NCBI GenBank assembly: GCA_021827705.1
Contig: JAKAUQ010000007.1
Span: 87,503-151,502 of the forward strand
Source: Actinomycetes bacterium
GTDB lineage: Bacteria > Actinomycetota > Acidimicrobiia > Acidimicrobiales > RAAP-2
Length of the DNA: 64,000 bases
Direction of reading: 5' to 3'
Position 1 is the stretch's first letter. Each line of letters begins with the position of its first letter. The notes beneath the pieces were generated by a model. That model made no database searches, was not told the origin of the DNA, and saw only the letters and a list, made by a program, of their open reading frames with translations. Both the position numbers and the translations under genes were made by a program. Shown piece after piece: positions 17,730 to 27,642 of the stretch.

Positions 17730-18761
17730 TTAGCGAGCCGGGCTGGACTTCAGTACCCGCGAGAAGGTCTCGAGTTCCTCCAAGCACATCCCACTGCCCA
17801 GCGCCACGCAGTTGAGCGGGTCGTTGGCGATGACGATCGGCATATTGGTCTCGACCTCCAGCCGCTGGGCAATGCCGTTGAGGAGCGCGCCGCCACCCGT
17901 GAGGACGATCCCCTGCTCCATCAGGTCGGCTGCGAGCTCGGGCGGGGTCCGGTCCAAGGTGACCTTGACGGCATCCACGATGGCCTGGACGGGCTCCTCG
18001 ATGGCCTGACGGATCTGCTCGGTGGAGATCACCACCGTCTTGGGAAGCCCCGTCACCAGGTCGCGACCGCGGATCTCGGCGCGCAGCTCGGTCTCGAGCG
18101 GGTACGCCGAGCCGAGCTGGATCTTGATCTCTTCGGCCGTCCGCTCGCCCAGGGCCAGCTGGAACTCCTTCTTCACGAAGGCCACGATCGCCTCGTCGAG
18201 CTCATCCCCGCCCACGCGGATCGACTGGCTGGTCACGATGCCGCCCAGCGAGATCACGGCGACCTCCGTCGTGCCGCCACCGATGTCGACGACCATGTTG
18301 CCGCTGGGCTCGTGCACGGGCAGTCCCGCCCCGATGGCCGCGGCCATCGGCTCCTCGATGATGTAGGCCTTGCGCGCACCGGCGAACTCGGCCGCCTCCA
18401 TGACGGCACGCTGCTCGACGCCAGTGATCCCCGAGGGCACGCAGATGACCATGCGCGGCTTGGCGAAGCGACGCTGGTGCACGCGATGGATGAAGTAGCG
18501 CAGCATCTTCTCGCAGATCTCGAAGTCGGCGATCACGCCATCTTTGAGGGGACGGATGGCCTGGATGTTGCTCGGCGTGCGCCCGATCATGCGCTTGGCC
18601 TCGGCGCCCACCGCCAGCGGCTTGCCGTCCTTCACGTCCACGGCGACCACGGACGGCTCGTTCAAGATGATCCCGCGACCGCGGACGTAGACCAGGGTGT
18701 TGGCGGTCCCCAGGTCGACGGCCATGTCCCGCCCCAAGATGGTGAAGCGACTATCAACCAT
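17730..18761 (-). CDS. mreB: rod shape-determining actin homologue MreB
   Basis: The 343-aa protein is full-length MreB, with phosphate-1 motif DLGTANTLVYV, the NEPSVVA loop, phosphate-2 MVVDIGGGTTEVAVISLGGI and the adenosine motif GIVLTGGGALLNG. It forms membrane-bound filaments that guide lateral wall synthesis, so the organism is expected to be rod-shaped. It heads the mreBCD-mrdA operon. The upstream 88 nt hold no other gene. Confidence 0.97.
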   Translation of the reverse strand: MVDSRFTILGRDMAVDLGTANTLVYVRGRGIILNEPSVVAVDVKDGKPLAVGAEAKRMIGRTPSNIQAIRPLKDGVIADFEICEKMLRYFIHRVHQRRFAKPRMVICVPSGITGVEQRAVMEAAEFAGARKAYIIEEPMAAAIGAGLPVHEPSGNMVVDIGGGTTEVAVISLGGIVTSQSIRVGGDELDEAIVAFVKKEFQLALGERTAEEIKIQLGSAYPLETELRAEIRGRDLVTGLPKTVVISTEQIRQAIEEPVQAIVDAVKVTLDRTPPELAADLMEQGIVLTGGGALLNGIAQRLEVETNMPIVIANDPLNCVALGSGMCLEELETFSRVLKSSPAR

Positions 18762-18849
18762 ACGACCTCTATCGAATTCGACGCGCCCGACGCAGGCTCA
18801 CCCCCACCAGGCTAGGGCACGCACAGCGCCGTCGGCCACAGCACGCCGG

Positions 18850-19257
18850 TCACAGGGCGGGAAAAAAGAGAGCGATCTCCCGCTCAGCCGCTTCGGGCGA
18901 GTCCGAGCCGTGAACCAGGTTCTCCCGGGTGATCAGCCCGAAGTCCCCCCGAATCGTGCCCGGTGCAGCCTCCAGCGGGTTCGTCGACCCCATCAGCGTT
19001 CGCACCACGCGCCAGACTTCCGGAACCCCGGCGACCACCAGCACCAGCGACGGGCCACGCGTGATGAACTCCAAAAGGGCCGCGTAGTAGGGACGCCCCA
19101 CGTGCTCGACGTAGTGCCGAGCGGCGGTGTCCGCGTCGATGGTGCGCAGTTGCGCGGCCACCAGATGCAGCCCCTTGCGCTCGAGGCGCACCAGAATCTC
19201 GCCGCTGAGCCCCCGCTCCACGGCGTCGGGTTTGATGATGACCAGGGTCCGATCCAC
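18850..19257 (-). CDS. ndk: nucleoside diphosphate kinase
   Basis: Ndk balances nucleoside triphosphates through a phosphohistidine. The 135-aa protein is normal size, with the RTLVIIKPDAVERGL start and the active-site His116 in ENLVHGSDSPEAA. The open frame extends upstream, but homologous sequence begins at the GTG at 19257. That start has no ribosome-binding site; a TAGATT -10 box ends 8 nt before it. It is close behind folC on the same strand. Confidence 0.95.
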   Translation of the reverse strand: MDRTLVIIKPDAVERGLSGEILVRLERKGLHLVAAQLRTIDADTAARHYVEHVGRPYYAALLEFITRGPSLVLVVAGVPEVWRVVRTLMGSTNPLEAAPGTIRGDFGLITRENLVHGSDSPEAAEREIALFFPAL

Positions 19258-19265
19258 GAGGGACG

Positions 19266-19271
19266 AATCTA
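19266..19271 (-). promoter_or_regulatory. possible -10 box of ndk
   Basis: TAGATT on the minus strand ends 8 nt before the ndk GTG. The gap is a little longer than the 6-7 nt seen at other leaderless genes here. Confidence 0.35.
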
Positions 19272-19289
19272 ACAGCCGACCCCGCGACC

Positions 19290-20618
19290 TCAGGCGCGGT
19301 GATGCGCTGGCTGGCCGAGAGCCGCGGCCCGGGCGTCGGCGACCACGTAGAGGCTTCCGGTCACCACGATGAGATCTTCGGCGTCGGCCCTCGCTCGCAC
19401 GACGGCCAGGGCGGCCGCCGGGCTCTCCTCCACCTCCGCACGCACGCCGTAGCGCCACAGAGCGGCGGCCACCTCCGTGGCGGGAACCGCCCGGGGAGAG
19501 TCCGGCGCGCAGCAGACGAACTCGTCGAAGCCGTAGCGCACGAGCGGCTCAACCATCTCGTCGAGGTCGCGCCCTCGCAGCATGCCCACGATGCAGCGAC
19601 GACGACCGGGAACCTCGAAGGCATCTTCCAGGCTGGCCACCAAGACGCCGATGCCCGCCGGGTTGTGAGCCCCGTCCACGAGGATCGTCGGCTCCCAGCC
19701 CACCACCTCGAGGCGCCCGGGCATCCGCGCCTTGGAGAGGGCGCCGCGCACCACGTCGTCGCCCAGGGCGCGACCGAGGAACGCCTCGGCGGCCACGACC
19801 GCGGTCGTCGCGTTGGCCCCTTGATGGATCCCGTGCAGGCTGAGGGCCACGTCACGGTACTCCCCAAAAGGTGTGCGCATCGTCAGGCGCCGGCCCCCAA
19901 CGGCCAGTTCGTTGGACACCAGGTCGAAGTCCTGACCCGCGAACCAGCCCTCGCCGTCCAGGTCCGCGAGGCGCTGGCGAGCAATGGGTACGACGATGGC
20001 GTTGGTGGTACCCACGACCGCACGCCCTGTCGCGCGGAAGATACCCACCTTGTCTCGAGCGATGTCGCTGATCGTGGGACCCAGAACCTGGGTGTGGTCG
20101 AGATCGACGTTGGTCAGCACGGCCACCTGGGAATCGATGACGTTGGTCGCGTCCCAGGTGCCGCCCAGTCCGACCTCGATCACGCCGACGTCGACGCCCT
20201 CGTCGGAGAAGTGCAGCAAGGCCGAGACCGTCAAGATCTCGAAGCGCGTCAGCACGATGCCGGTGACCTGCTCCACGTCGGCCAGCCGTGACAGGAGCGT
20301 GATCAGCTCATCGTCGCCAATGTGCTGGCCGTTCACGGCGATGCGCTCGTTGATCGCGTGGAGGTCGGGACTGGTGAACAGCCCCACGCGCAGTCCCGTC
20401 TCGGCGAGCAGCGCCGCAATCAAGGTGGTCGTGCTCCCCTTGCCGTTGGTTCCCGTCACGTGCACCGTCGCGTAGTCGTGGTGCGGGTCAGCCAGGTAAG
20501 CCAGCGTCTCGACGACTGGCTGCAGGGTCGGCGGCACGCGCCGCGGGCGCATCACGCGTTCGAAGTCGACGTGCGACTCCAGCCACGTCACCGCCTCGGT
20601 GTAGTCGGCGAATCGCAC
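19290..20618 (-). CDS. folC: folylpolyglutamate synthase / dihydrofolate synthase
   Basis: FolC adds glutamates to folates using ATP and belongs to the Mur ligase family. The 442-aa protein has the P-loop VTGTNGKGSTTT at 54-65, the LDHTQVLGPTISDIARDKVGIFR block and the LVDGAHNPAG motif of the C-terminal domain. The GTG at 20618 lies one nt after the clpX stop, and homologous sequence begins there, so the longer upstream frame is only the shadow of clpX. It is transcribed with clpP-clpX. Confidence 0.94.
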   Translation of the reverse strand: MRFADYTEAVTWLESHVDFERVMRPRRVPPTLQPVVETLAYLADPHHDYATVHVTGTNGKGSTTTLIAALLAETGLRVGLFTSPDLHAINERIAVNGQHIGDDELITLLSRLADVEQVTGIVLTRFEILTVSALLHFSDEGVDVGVIEVGLGGTWDATNVIDSQVAVLTNVDLDHTQVLGPTISDIARDKVGIFRATGRAVVGTTNAIVVPIARQRLADLDGEGWFAGQDFDLVSNELAVGGRRLTMRTPFGEYRDVALSLHGIHQGANATTAVVAAEAFLGRALGDDVVRGALSKARMPGRLEVVGWEPTILVDGAHNPAGIGVLVASLEDAFEVPGRRRCIVGMLRGRDLDEMVEPLVRYGFDEFVCCAPDSPRAVPATEVAAALWRYGVRAEVEESPAAALAVVRARADAEDLIVVTGSLYVVADARAAALGQPAHHRA

Positions 20619-20619
20619 C

Positions 20620-21876
<1,257 letters not shown>

Positions 21877-21940
21877 GGCATCCCTCCGAACCGACCGGAC
21901 CGGATCCATCCTAAAAGACCCTGCCCACCAAGACGGGCAT

Positions 21941-22546
21941 CTACATACGCGAGGAGATAACCTCGTCGATCAGGCCGTACTCGACGGCCTCGGCCGCACC
22001 GATGATGAAGTCCCGATCCGTGTCGCGCAAAATACGGTCGATGGGCTGCCCCGTGTCGGCGGCCAGCATCTCATTGAGCATGTCCTTCATGCGCAAGATC
22101 TCCCGTGCCTGGATCTCGATATCGGAGGCCTGCCCACCCACCCCGCCCCAGGGCTGGTGCAGCAGGACCCGCGCGTGCGGCAGCGCGTAGCGCTTGCCGC
22201 GCGCGCCGGCGGCCAGCAGCACCGCAGCCGCGGAGGCAGCCTGACCGAAGCAGAACGTCGACACGTCAGGCTTGATGTACTTCATCGTGTCGTAGATCGC
22301 CAGGAGTCCGGTGATGTCGCCACCGGGTGAGTTGATGTAGAGGTTGATGTCCTTCTCGGGGTCCTCGGACTCCAAGAAGAGCATCTGCGCGCACACCAGG
22401 TTGGCGACGGTGTCGTCGATGGGCGTGCCCAGGAAGATGATGCGCTCGCGCAGCAGGCGACTGTAGAGGTCGTAGGCCCGCTCGCCGCGATTGGACGACT
22501 CGACGACGGTGGGGACCAGGTAGTTCTGAACGCGATGCTCGTGCAC
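21941..22546 (-). CDS. clpP: ATP-dependent Clp protease proteolytic subunit
   Basis: The 201-aa serine protease has the catalytic triad Ser105 (GQAASAA), His130 (LLHQPWGG) and Asp179 (DTDRDF), and the [18 protein letters not shown] substrate-groove segment. Only one clpP is present here, whereas many actinobacteria have two in tandem. The start is not certain: GTG at 22546 is proposed, with GTG at 22555 also possible. It follows tig closely and precedes clpX by 64 nt, the common tig-clpP-clpX order. Confidence 0.93.
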   Translation of the reverse strand: MHEHRVQNYLVPTVVESSNRGERAYDLYSRLLRERIIFLGTPIDDTVANLVCAQMLFLESEDPEKDINLYINSPGGDITGLLAIYDTMKYIKPDVSTFCFGQAASAAAVLLAAGARGKRYALPHARVLLHQPWGGVGGQASDIEIQAREILRMKDMLNEMLAADTGQPIDRILRDTDRDFIIGAAEAVEYGLIDEVISSRM

Positions 22547-22556
22547 GCCGCCCACC

Positions 22557-23882
22557 CTACGCGTCGGTCGGCTCGTCGCCGTCACCGAGACGCGACAGAT
22601 CGATGGCCACACCCTCAGGATCGACGTAGGTGACGTGGTCGCGCAGCCACTGCGCCGCCTTGTTCTTGGCCACCTCGGCGCGAAAGGCACTCATGCGCCC
22701 CGACTCGTGCAGATCGACGCGCAGGCCCTCGGCCGTGGCGGCCATGGCTTCGGCCGTCGAGGCCAGCTCCTCGTCCACCTCGGCGTCAGTCGGCTCGAGC
22801 GACTCCGCGCGCGCCAGGGCCCGCAGCGCCAGGTCGATCCGGACGGCGCGCACCGCCTCGGTCCGCAGCGCGGCGAGCAGACCGTCGGCCGTCTGGTTGG
22901 TCGCACGCAGGAAGTCGTTGAGCTCGAGCTTCTGCTCGGCCAGTCGGTGGCCGAGGTCGTGGAGCCGCTCGTTGGTCTCCCGGCTCGCCAGCACCTCGGG
23001 GACGACGCTCTCGTCGACCAGCTCGCCCAGCGCCAGTAGGGCCGCGTCGCGCTCGGCCAGCCGGGTCTCGAGGATCTTGCGCCGCCTCACCTGGAGAACC
23101 AGGCCGTCTCGCATGTCCTCGACGCTCGGCCACTCGGTGTTCTCTTGCACCCAGGCGTCGGTCAGGTCGGGCATGACCCGCTCTTGGACCTGGCTGAGAT
23201 GCACGTGGTACGTCCCGGTCGCCGATCCCACCGGACCCTCCAGAGTCAGATCCTCGCCCGCCCGCAGCCCCAGGATCTGCTCATCGGCCCCGGGCAACAG
23301 CGCCCGGGAGCCCACGGTGTACATGTAGTCGCTCATCGTCAGGGGCTCGTCGCTGTCGGGCCGGTCCACGCGGAGGTCCAAGGTCACCACGTCGCCGTTG
23401 ACGATGGGGCGATCGACGGGTGCCAAGGTGGCGTCAGTTTCGCGGTACCGATCGATCAGCTCCTCAATCTCGGTGTCGGACACGTGGGGTGACGGCAGGG
23501 TGACCTGCAGCCCGTGGTAGCCGTGGATCTCGGGCTCGGGACGCACCTCGACGTCCACCTCGAAGCTCACCGGACCGCTGTCCTCACCCCGGACGACGTT
23601 GATCTCGGGCTCCCCGATGGGGTCGATACCGGTCTCGTCGACCGCCCGAGCGTAGAAGGTGGGAACAGCCTCGCGGATCGCCTCAGCCCGCAAGGCACCG
23701 GGCCCGCCCAAGTGGGCCACCAGAACGCTCTTGGGAACCTTGCCACGGCGAAAGCCCTTGACATTGACCTGGGAGGCCAGCGACACAGCGGCGCGGTCGA
23801 TCGCCTGGTCGACCTCGGATTCCTCCAGGTCGACCACGACCTTGACCCGATTGCTCTCCTGGCCCGAAATCGTCGCCTGCAT
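22557..23882 (-). CDS. tig: trigger factor
   Basis: The ribosome-bound chaperone and prolyl isomerase is 441 aa, full length. The N-terminal ribosome-docking signature [14 protein letters not shown] is clear (about 42-55), a FKBP-like PPIase domain lies in the middle (about 160-240, with [14 protein letters not shown]), and a helical C-terminal chaperone domain follows. It starts the tig-clpP-clpX-folC series. Confidence 0.95.
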   Translation of the reverse strand: MQATISGQESNRVKVVVDLEESEVDQAIDRAAVSLASQVNVKGFRRGKVPKSVLVAHLGGPGALRAEAIREAVPTFYARAVDETGIDPIGEPEINVVRGEDSGPVSFEVDVEVRPEPEIHGYHGLQVTLPSPHVSDTEIEELIDRYRETDATLAPVDRPIVNGDVVTLDLRVDRPDSDEPLTMSDYMYTVGSRALLPGADEQILGLRAGEDLTLEGPVGSATGTYHVHLSQVQERVMPDLTDAWVQENTEWPSVEDMRDGLVLQVRRRKILETRLAERDAALLALGELVDESVVPEVLASRETNERLHDLGHRLAEQKLELNDFLRATNQTADGLLAALRTEAVRAVRIDLALRALARAESLEPTDAEVDEELASTAEAMAATAEGLRVDLHESGRMSAFRAEVAKNKAAQWLRDHVTYVDPEGVAIDLSRLGDGDEPTDA

Positions 23883-23916
23883 AAGACTGACCAGCCTACC
23901 GGACGCGCCCCCCGGC

Positions 23917-24729
23917 TCAGATCATGACGCAGAGCGCGTCGGCAAAGGCGCGAGCCACGGCCGGGTCGCCCCGCACGTCGGTGGCCGAGGCCCCGAGCCA
24001 GGCCTCGGCGCTGATGCGCCCGGCGGCGCGTCGCCAGAAGAGGGCCACCGGCGTCGTCACCTCCAGATCGGGCGGCGCGGACAGCGTGGACACTGCCTCG
24101 CCGCGTCCGTCGTGCACCCGCACCAGAGCCGTGCGTCCCAGCCGACCCGCCAGGTTCACCTGGAGCGTGAAGCCCTCACCGACCTCCATGTGACGCCCGA
24201 CGATGAAGGGCAGCGCGGCCTCGAAGCGATTGATCACCACCTCCTCGCCGATGCCATGGTCGTCGTCGGGCTCGAGCACCGCGTCACGCAGGTCCTGCAG
24301 GTGAATCCATGCGTCGAGGATGCGCGTCTCTTGGAAGCGGTGGTACGGACGCTCCCCCTCGGGACTCCAGCCCACGCGATCCCAGTCGGCGTCGCTCAGC
24401 GCGCGCAGCCGGTCCAGCGACTGTGTCGTCGCCTGCCGGAACCTCTCGAGGAGTGCGTCGCCGCGCGCCGACCGTGCGGCCTGCACGAAGGCTTCGTTGA
24501 ACCGACCCACGTCATTGCGGACGTAGTCGGGGAACGGGCCCTCGAACGTTGGCACCGGTGCTCCGTTGAGGAACTCCTCGAAACCCGTGAGATGGCTGAG
24601 GATGTCGCGCACGCTCCAGCCCGGGCACGGCGTGGGTCGATCGAAGTCCTCCTCGGGGCGTGAGGCCAGCAAGGAAGCCACTGAGGACCACGTCTGGTCC
24701 AGCCCGTCGATGATCCACTGGTAGCTCAC
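23917..24729 (-). CDS. TIGR03083-family (DinB-like) protein
   Basis: The 270-aa protein belongs to the actinobacterial maleylpyruvate-isomerase/DinB-like four-helix family: it starts with a DGLDQTWSSVASLLASRPEEDFDRPTPCPGWSVRDILSHLTGFE-type segment, where the CPGWSVRDILSHL motif is diagnostic, and ends in an SCP2-like domain with LRDAVLEPDDD... VNRF... features. Some members use mycothiol as cofactor, but the reaction here is unknown. The GTG at 24729 is preceded by AGGAGG. It is the first gene of the minus-strand block and is next to the tRNA cluster. Confidence 0.8.
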   Translation of the reverse strand: MSYQWIIDGLDQTWSSVASLLASRPEEDFDRPTPCPGWSVRDILSHLTGFEEFLNGAPVPTFEGPFPDYVRNDVGRFNEAFVQAARSARGDALLERFRQATTQSLDRLRALSDADWDRVGWSPEGERPYHRFQETRILDAWIHLQDLRDAVLEPDDDHGIGEEVVINRFEAALPFIVGRHMEVGEGFTLQVNLAGRLGRTALVRVHDGRGEAVSTLSAPPDLEVTTPVALFWRRAAGRISAEAWLGASATDVRGDPAVARAFADALCVMI

Positions 24730-24778
24730 GAGGCCTCCTCTCGCGCCGGGACCAGCGCCCTGTGCCACGATGGTACGA

Positions 24779-24853
24779 CGGGAAGTAGCGCAGCTTGGTT
24801 AGCGCGCCTGGTTTGGGACCAGGAGGTCGCGGGTTCAAATCCCGCCTTCCCGA
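24779..24853 (+). tRNA. tRNA-Pro (TGG)
   Basis: It folds as a full cloverleaf: 7-bp acceptor CGGGAAG/CTTCCCG, D arm GCGC...GCGC, anticodon stem CCTGG/CCAGG with loop TTTGGGA (anticodon TGG), and T arm GCGGG TTCAAAT CCCGC. CCA is not encoded. Confidence 0.96.
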
Positions 24854-24871
24854 CCCTGCGCGTCGGCGCGG

Positions 24872-24945
24872 CGCCCCCGGCAGGAGTCGAACCCGCAACC
24901 TGACGGGTAGAAACCGTCTGCTCTATCCAGTTGAGCTACGGGGGC
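24872..24945 (-). tRNA. tRNA-Arg (TCT)
   Basis: The minus-strand cloverleaf has acceptor GCCCCCG/CGGGGGC, anticodon stem GACGG/CCGTC, loop TTTCTAC (anticodon TCT), and T loop TTCGACT. CCA is not encoded. It reads Arg AGA codons, which are rare in this GC-rich DNA. Confidence 0.95.
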
Positions 24946-25011
24946 CCCTGCAGCGTAGCGAGCCCACGAGCCCAGCGCGAGACCCACCCTGTGCCATACT
25001 GGGACGGCTTG

Positions 25012-25088
25012 GTGGGCGTAGCTCAGTTGGCTAGAGCGCCAGGTTGTGGTCCTGGAGGTCGCGGGTTCGACCCCCGTCGCTCACCCCA
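25012..25088 (+). tRNA. tRNA-His (GTG)
   Basis: The acceptor is GTGGGCG/CGCTCAC. The anticodon loop TTGTGGT carries anticodon GTG. A G at 25011 can act as the tRNA-His-specific G-1, pairing with the discriminator C at 25085. CCA is encoded at 25086-25088. Confidence 0.96.
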
Positions 25089-25148
25089 GAAGAGCCGGAC
25101 TGGTCTGGCCGGGCGCGTGGCGCCCGGCCAGACCCCTCGGGAGGCGCG

Positions 25149-26585
25149 ATGAGCAGTGCAACGGGCATCTACGTGAACGGGACCTGGCGCACGCCGGCCA
25201 CCACGGAGTCGATCGCGGTGACCGACGCCTCCACGGGCGAGACCCTGGCCAGCGTGCCCAGTGCCACTGACGCCGAGGTGCGGGCGGCCGTCGATGCGGC
25301 GGCCGGCGCCTTCGCCGGCTGGGCAGCCACCCCGGTGGCCACGCGCGCGTCCCTCCTCACCGCGACGGCGGCGGCGCTCTCCGCACGTCGCCACGAGCTC
25401 GCTACGACAATCGCTCGCGAGGTGGGCATGCCGCATCGGCTCAGCGACCGGATCCAGGTCGGACTCCCGGTGGCCACCTTCACCGACGCCGCGGCCCGCG
25501 TCACCACCCTCACCTGGACCGAGAAGGTCGGCAACTCGACGGTGCGGCGCGAGCCCATCGGCGTGGTGGCCGCGATCACCCCCTGGAACTACCCCCTGCA
25601 CCAGGCCGCCAACAAGCTCGCGGGCGCCCTGGCGGCCGGGTGCACGGTGGTGCTCAAGCCCAGCGAAGTGGCGCCCCTGAGTGCCATCGCCCTCTTCGAG
25701 ATCCTCGACGCCGTGGGCTTTCCCCCCGGCGTCGTGAACCTCGTGTCGGGACCCGGATCGACCACCGGCGAGGCGCTGGTGCGTGATCCACGCGTCGCCA
25801 TGGTTTCCTTCACCGGATCGACCCGCGCGGGCCGCCGCATCATGGAGCTGGCCGCCCGCGACGTCAAGCGCGTGGCGCTCGAGCTCGGCGGGAAGTCCGC
25901 CAACGTCATCTTGCCCAGTGCCGACCTCGAGCGCGCGATTCCCGACGCTCTGTTCAAGTGCTTCTTGAACTCCGGCCAAACCTGCTCGGCCCTCACGCGG
26001 CTGGTGGTGCCACGATCCCAGCTCGAGCGCGTCGAGCACCTCGTACGCCAGGCGATCCCCCGCTTCGCCCCGGGTCCGGCCCTCAGCGACACGGCGCTCC
26101 TGGGCCCGCTGGTCAGCGCCGCCCAGCGCGATCGCGTGCGCGACTACATCCGGCGTGGACTCGACGAGGGCGCCCGGCTCCTGTGCGGGGGGCTCGAGGC
26201 GCCCTCCGGCCTCGACCAGGGATTCTTCGTCCAGCCGACGGTCTTCAGCGACGTTCGCAATGACATGGTCATCGCGCGCGAGGAGATCTTCGGCCCGGTG
26301 CTGTGCATCATCGCCTACGACTCGATCGACGAGGCCATCGCGATCGCCAACGATTCCGACTACGGATTGGCCGGTGGCGTGTGGGCCGGCACCGACGAGG
26401 AGGCGCTGAACGTCGCCACCCGCCTTCGCACCGGGCAGGTCGAGATCAACGGCGGCACCTTCAACCCCGGGGCGCCCTTTGGCGGATTCAAGCTGTCGGG
26501 CATCGGCCGCGAGCTGGGGCGCTGGGGCATCGAGGAGTTCCTCGAGACCCAGGCGATACAGCACCCCGTTTCATCGGTGGGATAG
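25149..26585 (+). CDS. NAD(P)-dependent aldehyde dehydrogenase
   Basis: The 478-aa ALDH-superfamily enzyme oxidises an aldehyde to the acid. The active site is intact: general base Glu245 in LELGGKS and nucleophile Cys279 in NSGQTCS, with the cofactor motifs ITPWNYP and FTGSTRAG. The C-terminus (LSGIGRELGRWGIEEFLETQ) is typical. The open frame runs back into tRNA-His, but ATG at 25149 follows GGAGGCG. It looks like a single gene between two tRNAs; the substrate is not predictable. Confidence 0.88.
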   Translation: MSSATGIYVNGTWRTPATTESIAVTDASTGETLASVPSATDAEVRAAVDAAAGAFAGWAATPVATRASLLTATAAALSARRHELATTIAREVGMPHRLSDRIQVGLPVATFTDAAARVTTLTWTEKVGNSTVRREPIGVVAAITPWNYPLHQAANKLAGALAAGCTVVLKPSEVAPLSAIALFEILDAVGFPPGVVNLVSGPGSTTGEALVRDPRVAMVSFTGSTRAGRRIMELAARDVKRVALELGGKSANVILPSADLERAIPDALFKCFLNSGQTCSALTRLVVPRSQLERVEHLVRQAIPRFAPGPALSDTALLGPLVSAAQRDRVRDYIRRGLDEGARLLCGGLEAPSGLDQGFFVQPTVFSDVRNDMVIAREEIFGPVLCIIAYDSIDEAIAIANDSDYGLAGGVWAGTDEEALNVATRLRTGQVEINGGTFNPGAPFGGFKLSGIGRELGRWGIEEFLETQAIQHPVSSVG

Positions 26586-26588
26586 ACT
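26583..26588 (+). promoter_or_regulatory. -10 box of tRNA-Lys
   Basis: TAGACT ends 6 nt before the tRNA and overlaps the TAG stop of the aldehyde dehydrogenase. The same hexamer precedes tRNA-Gly at 62303-62308. Confidence 0.4.
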
Positions 26589-26594
26589 CACCTC

Positions 26595-26670
26595 GCGCCG
26601 GTAGCTCAATTGGCAGAGCATTTGACTCTTAATCAACAGGTTCCGGGTTCAAGTCCCGGCCGGCGCACCA
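26595..26670 (+). tRNA. tRNA-Lys (CTT)
   Basis: The acceptor is GCGCCGG/CCGGCGC, the anticodon loop CTCTTAA has anticodon CTT, the T arm is CCGGG TTCAAGT CCCGG, and CCA is encoded at 26668-26670. The first anticodon-stem pair is a T-C mismatch. Confidence 0.95.
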
Positions 26671-26716
26671 TACCGGGCGGGGCCGCAGCCCACCACGTCG
26701 GACGCAAGGGGGATTC

Positions 26717-27610
26717 GTGTTGCAGACGGTGCTGGACGCCATCGGGTCGACCCCCCTGGTGGAGATCGATGGGATCTTCGTCAAGCTGGAGTACCGCAAC
26801 CCATCGGGCTCCATCAAGGCGCGCCTGGCCCGGGCGCTGATCGAGCGGGCCGAGCGCGAGGGCCTCTTGCATCCGGGCGACACCATCGTCGAGGCGTCCA
26901 GCGGCAACACCGGCAACGCGATGTCGATGGTGGCCGCCGTGAAGGGCTACCACATGATCGTGGTCATGCCCGCGGGACTCAGCCACGAGCGCACCGCCAT
27001 CTCTACGGCCTTCGGCGCCGAGATCCGCACCGTGGGCACCTTTCACGTCACCGACGCCCTGGCCGAGGCCGATCGCCTGGGCGACCTGCCCGGTCACTTC
27101 GCCCCGCACCAGTTCTCCTCGGAGTGGAACGTGGATGAGAACCGCGAGTGGCTCGGCCCCGAGATCGTCGCCCAACTGCCCGAGGGCCGACTGCCCGACG
27201 CGTTCTTGATGGGCGTGGGCACCGGTGGCACCCTGATCGGGGTCGGCCAGCACTTCCGCGAGGTCAACCCGCTGGTCCGCATCGTCGCCCTGGAGCCCAG
27301 CGAGTCGACGACCATCCAGTGTGGCGACATCAACCTGCACCGGATCGAGGGGATCTCCGACGGCTTCGTGCCCACCATCTACCAGCGCCACCGCGCCCTG
27401 GTCGACGAGGTCATCGACGTTCACAGCGACGACGCCATCGCCGAGATGCGTCGGCTGGCCAGCGGCTTTGGCATGCTCGTAGGGCCGAGCTCGGGGGCCA
27501 ACCTCGTGGGTGCGCGCCGCCTGCGCGATCAGATGCCCGCCGGGTCCACGGTCGTCACTGTCTTCGCCGACGAGGGCGAGAAGTACCTGAGCGAGTACTT
27601 CTCGGCCTAG
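26717..27610 (+). CDS. cysteine synthase-family PLP enzyme
   Basis: The 297-aa fold-type II PLP enzyme has the cofactor Lys34 in NPSGSIKAR, the substrate loop EASSGNTGNA, the phosphate loop GTGGTLIG and a C-terminal LVGPSSGANL. It is similar to CysK/CysM, making cysteine from an activated serine and sulfide or a sulfur carrier. The first Lys motif reads SGSIKAR rather than SVKDR, and the protein is short, so relatives such as cystathionine beta-synthase-type or CysM-like enzymes cannot be excluded. It follows tRNA-Lys and converges on the CoA ligase gene with a 32-nt gap. Confidence 0.8.
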   Translation: MLQTVLDAIGSTPLVEIDGIFVKLEYRNPSGSIKARLARALIERAEREGLLHPGDTIVEASSGNTGNAMSMVAAVKGYHMIVVMPAGLSHERTAISTAFGAEIRTVGTFHVTDALAEADRLGDLPGHFAPHQFSSEWNVDENREWLGPEIVAQLPEGRLPDAFLMGVGTGGTLIGVGQHFREVNPLVRIVALEPSESTTIQCGDINLHRIEGISDGFVPTIYQRHRALVDEVIDVHSDDAIAEMRRLASGFGMLVGPSSGANLVGARRLRDQMPAGSTVVTVFADEGEKYLSEYFSA

Positions 27611-27642
27611 GGCCCGACCCCGCGCGAGGCGAGGACGGACGC

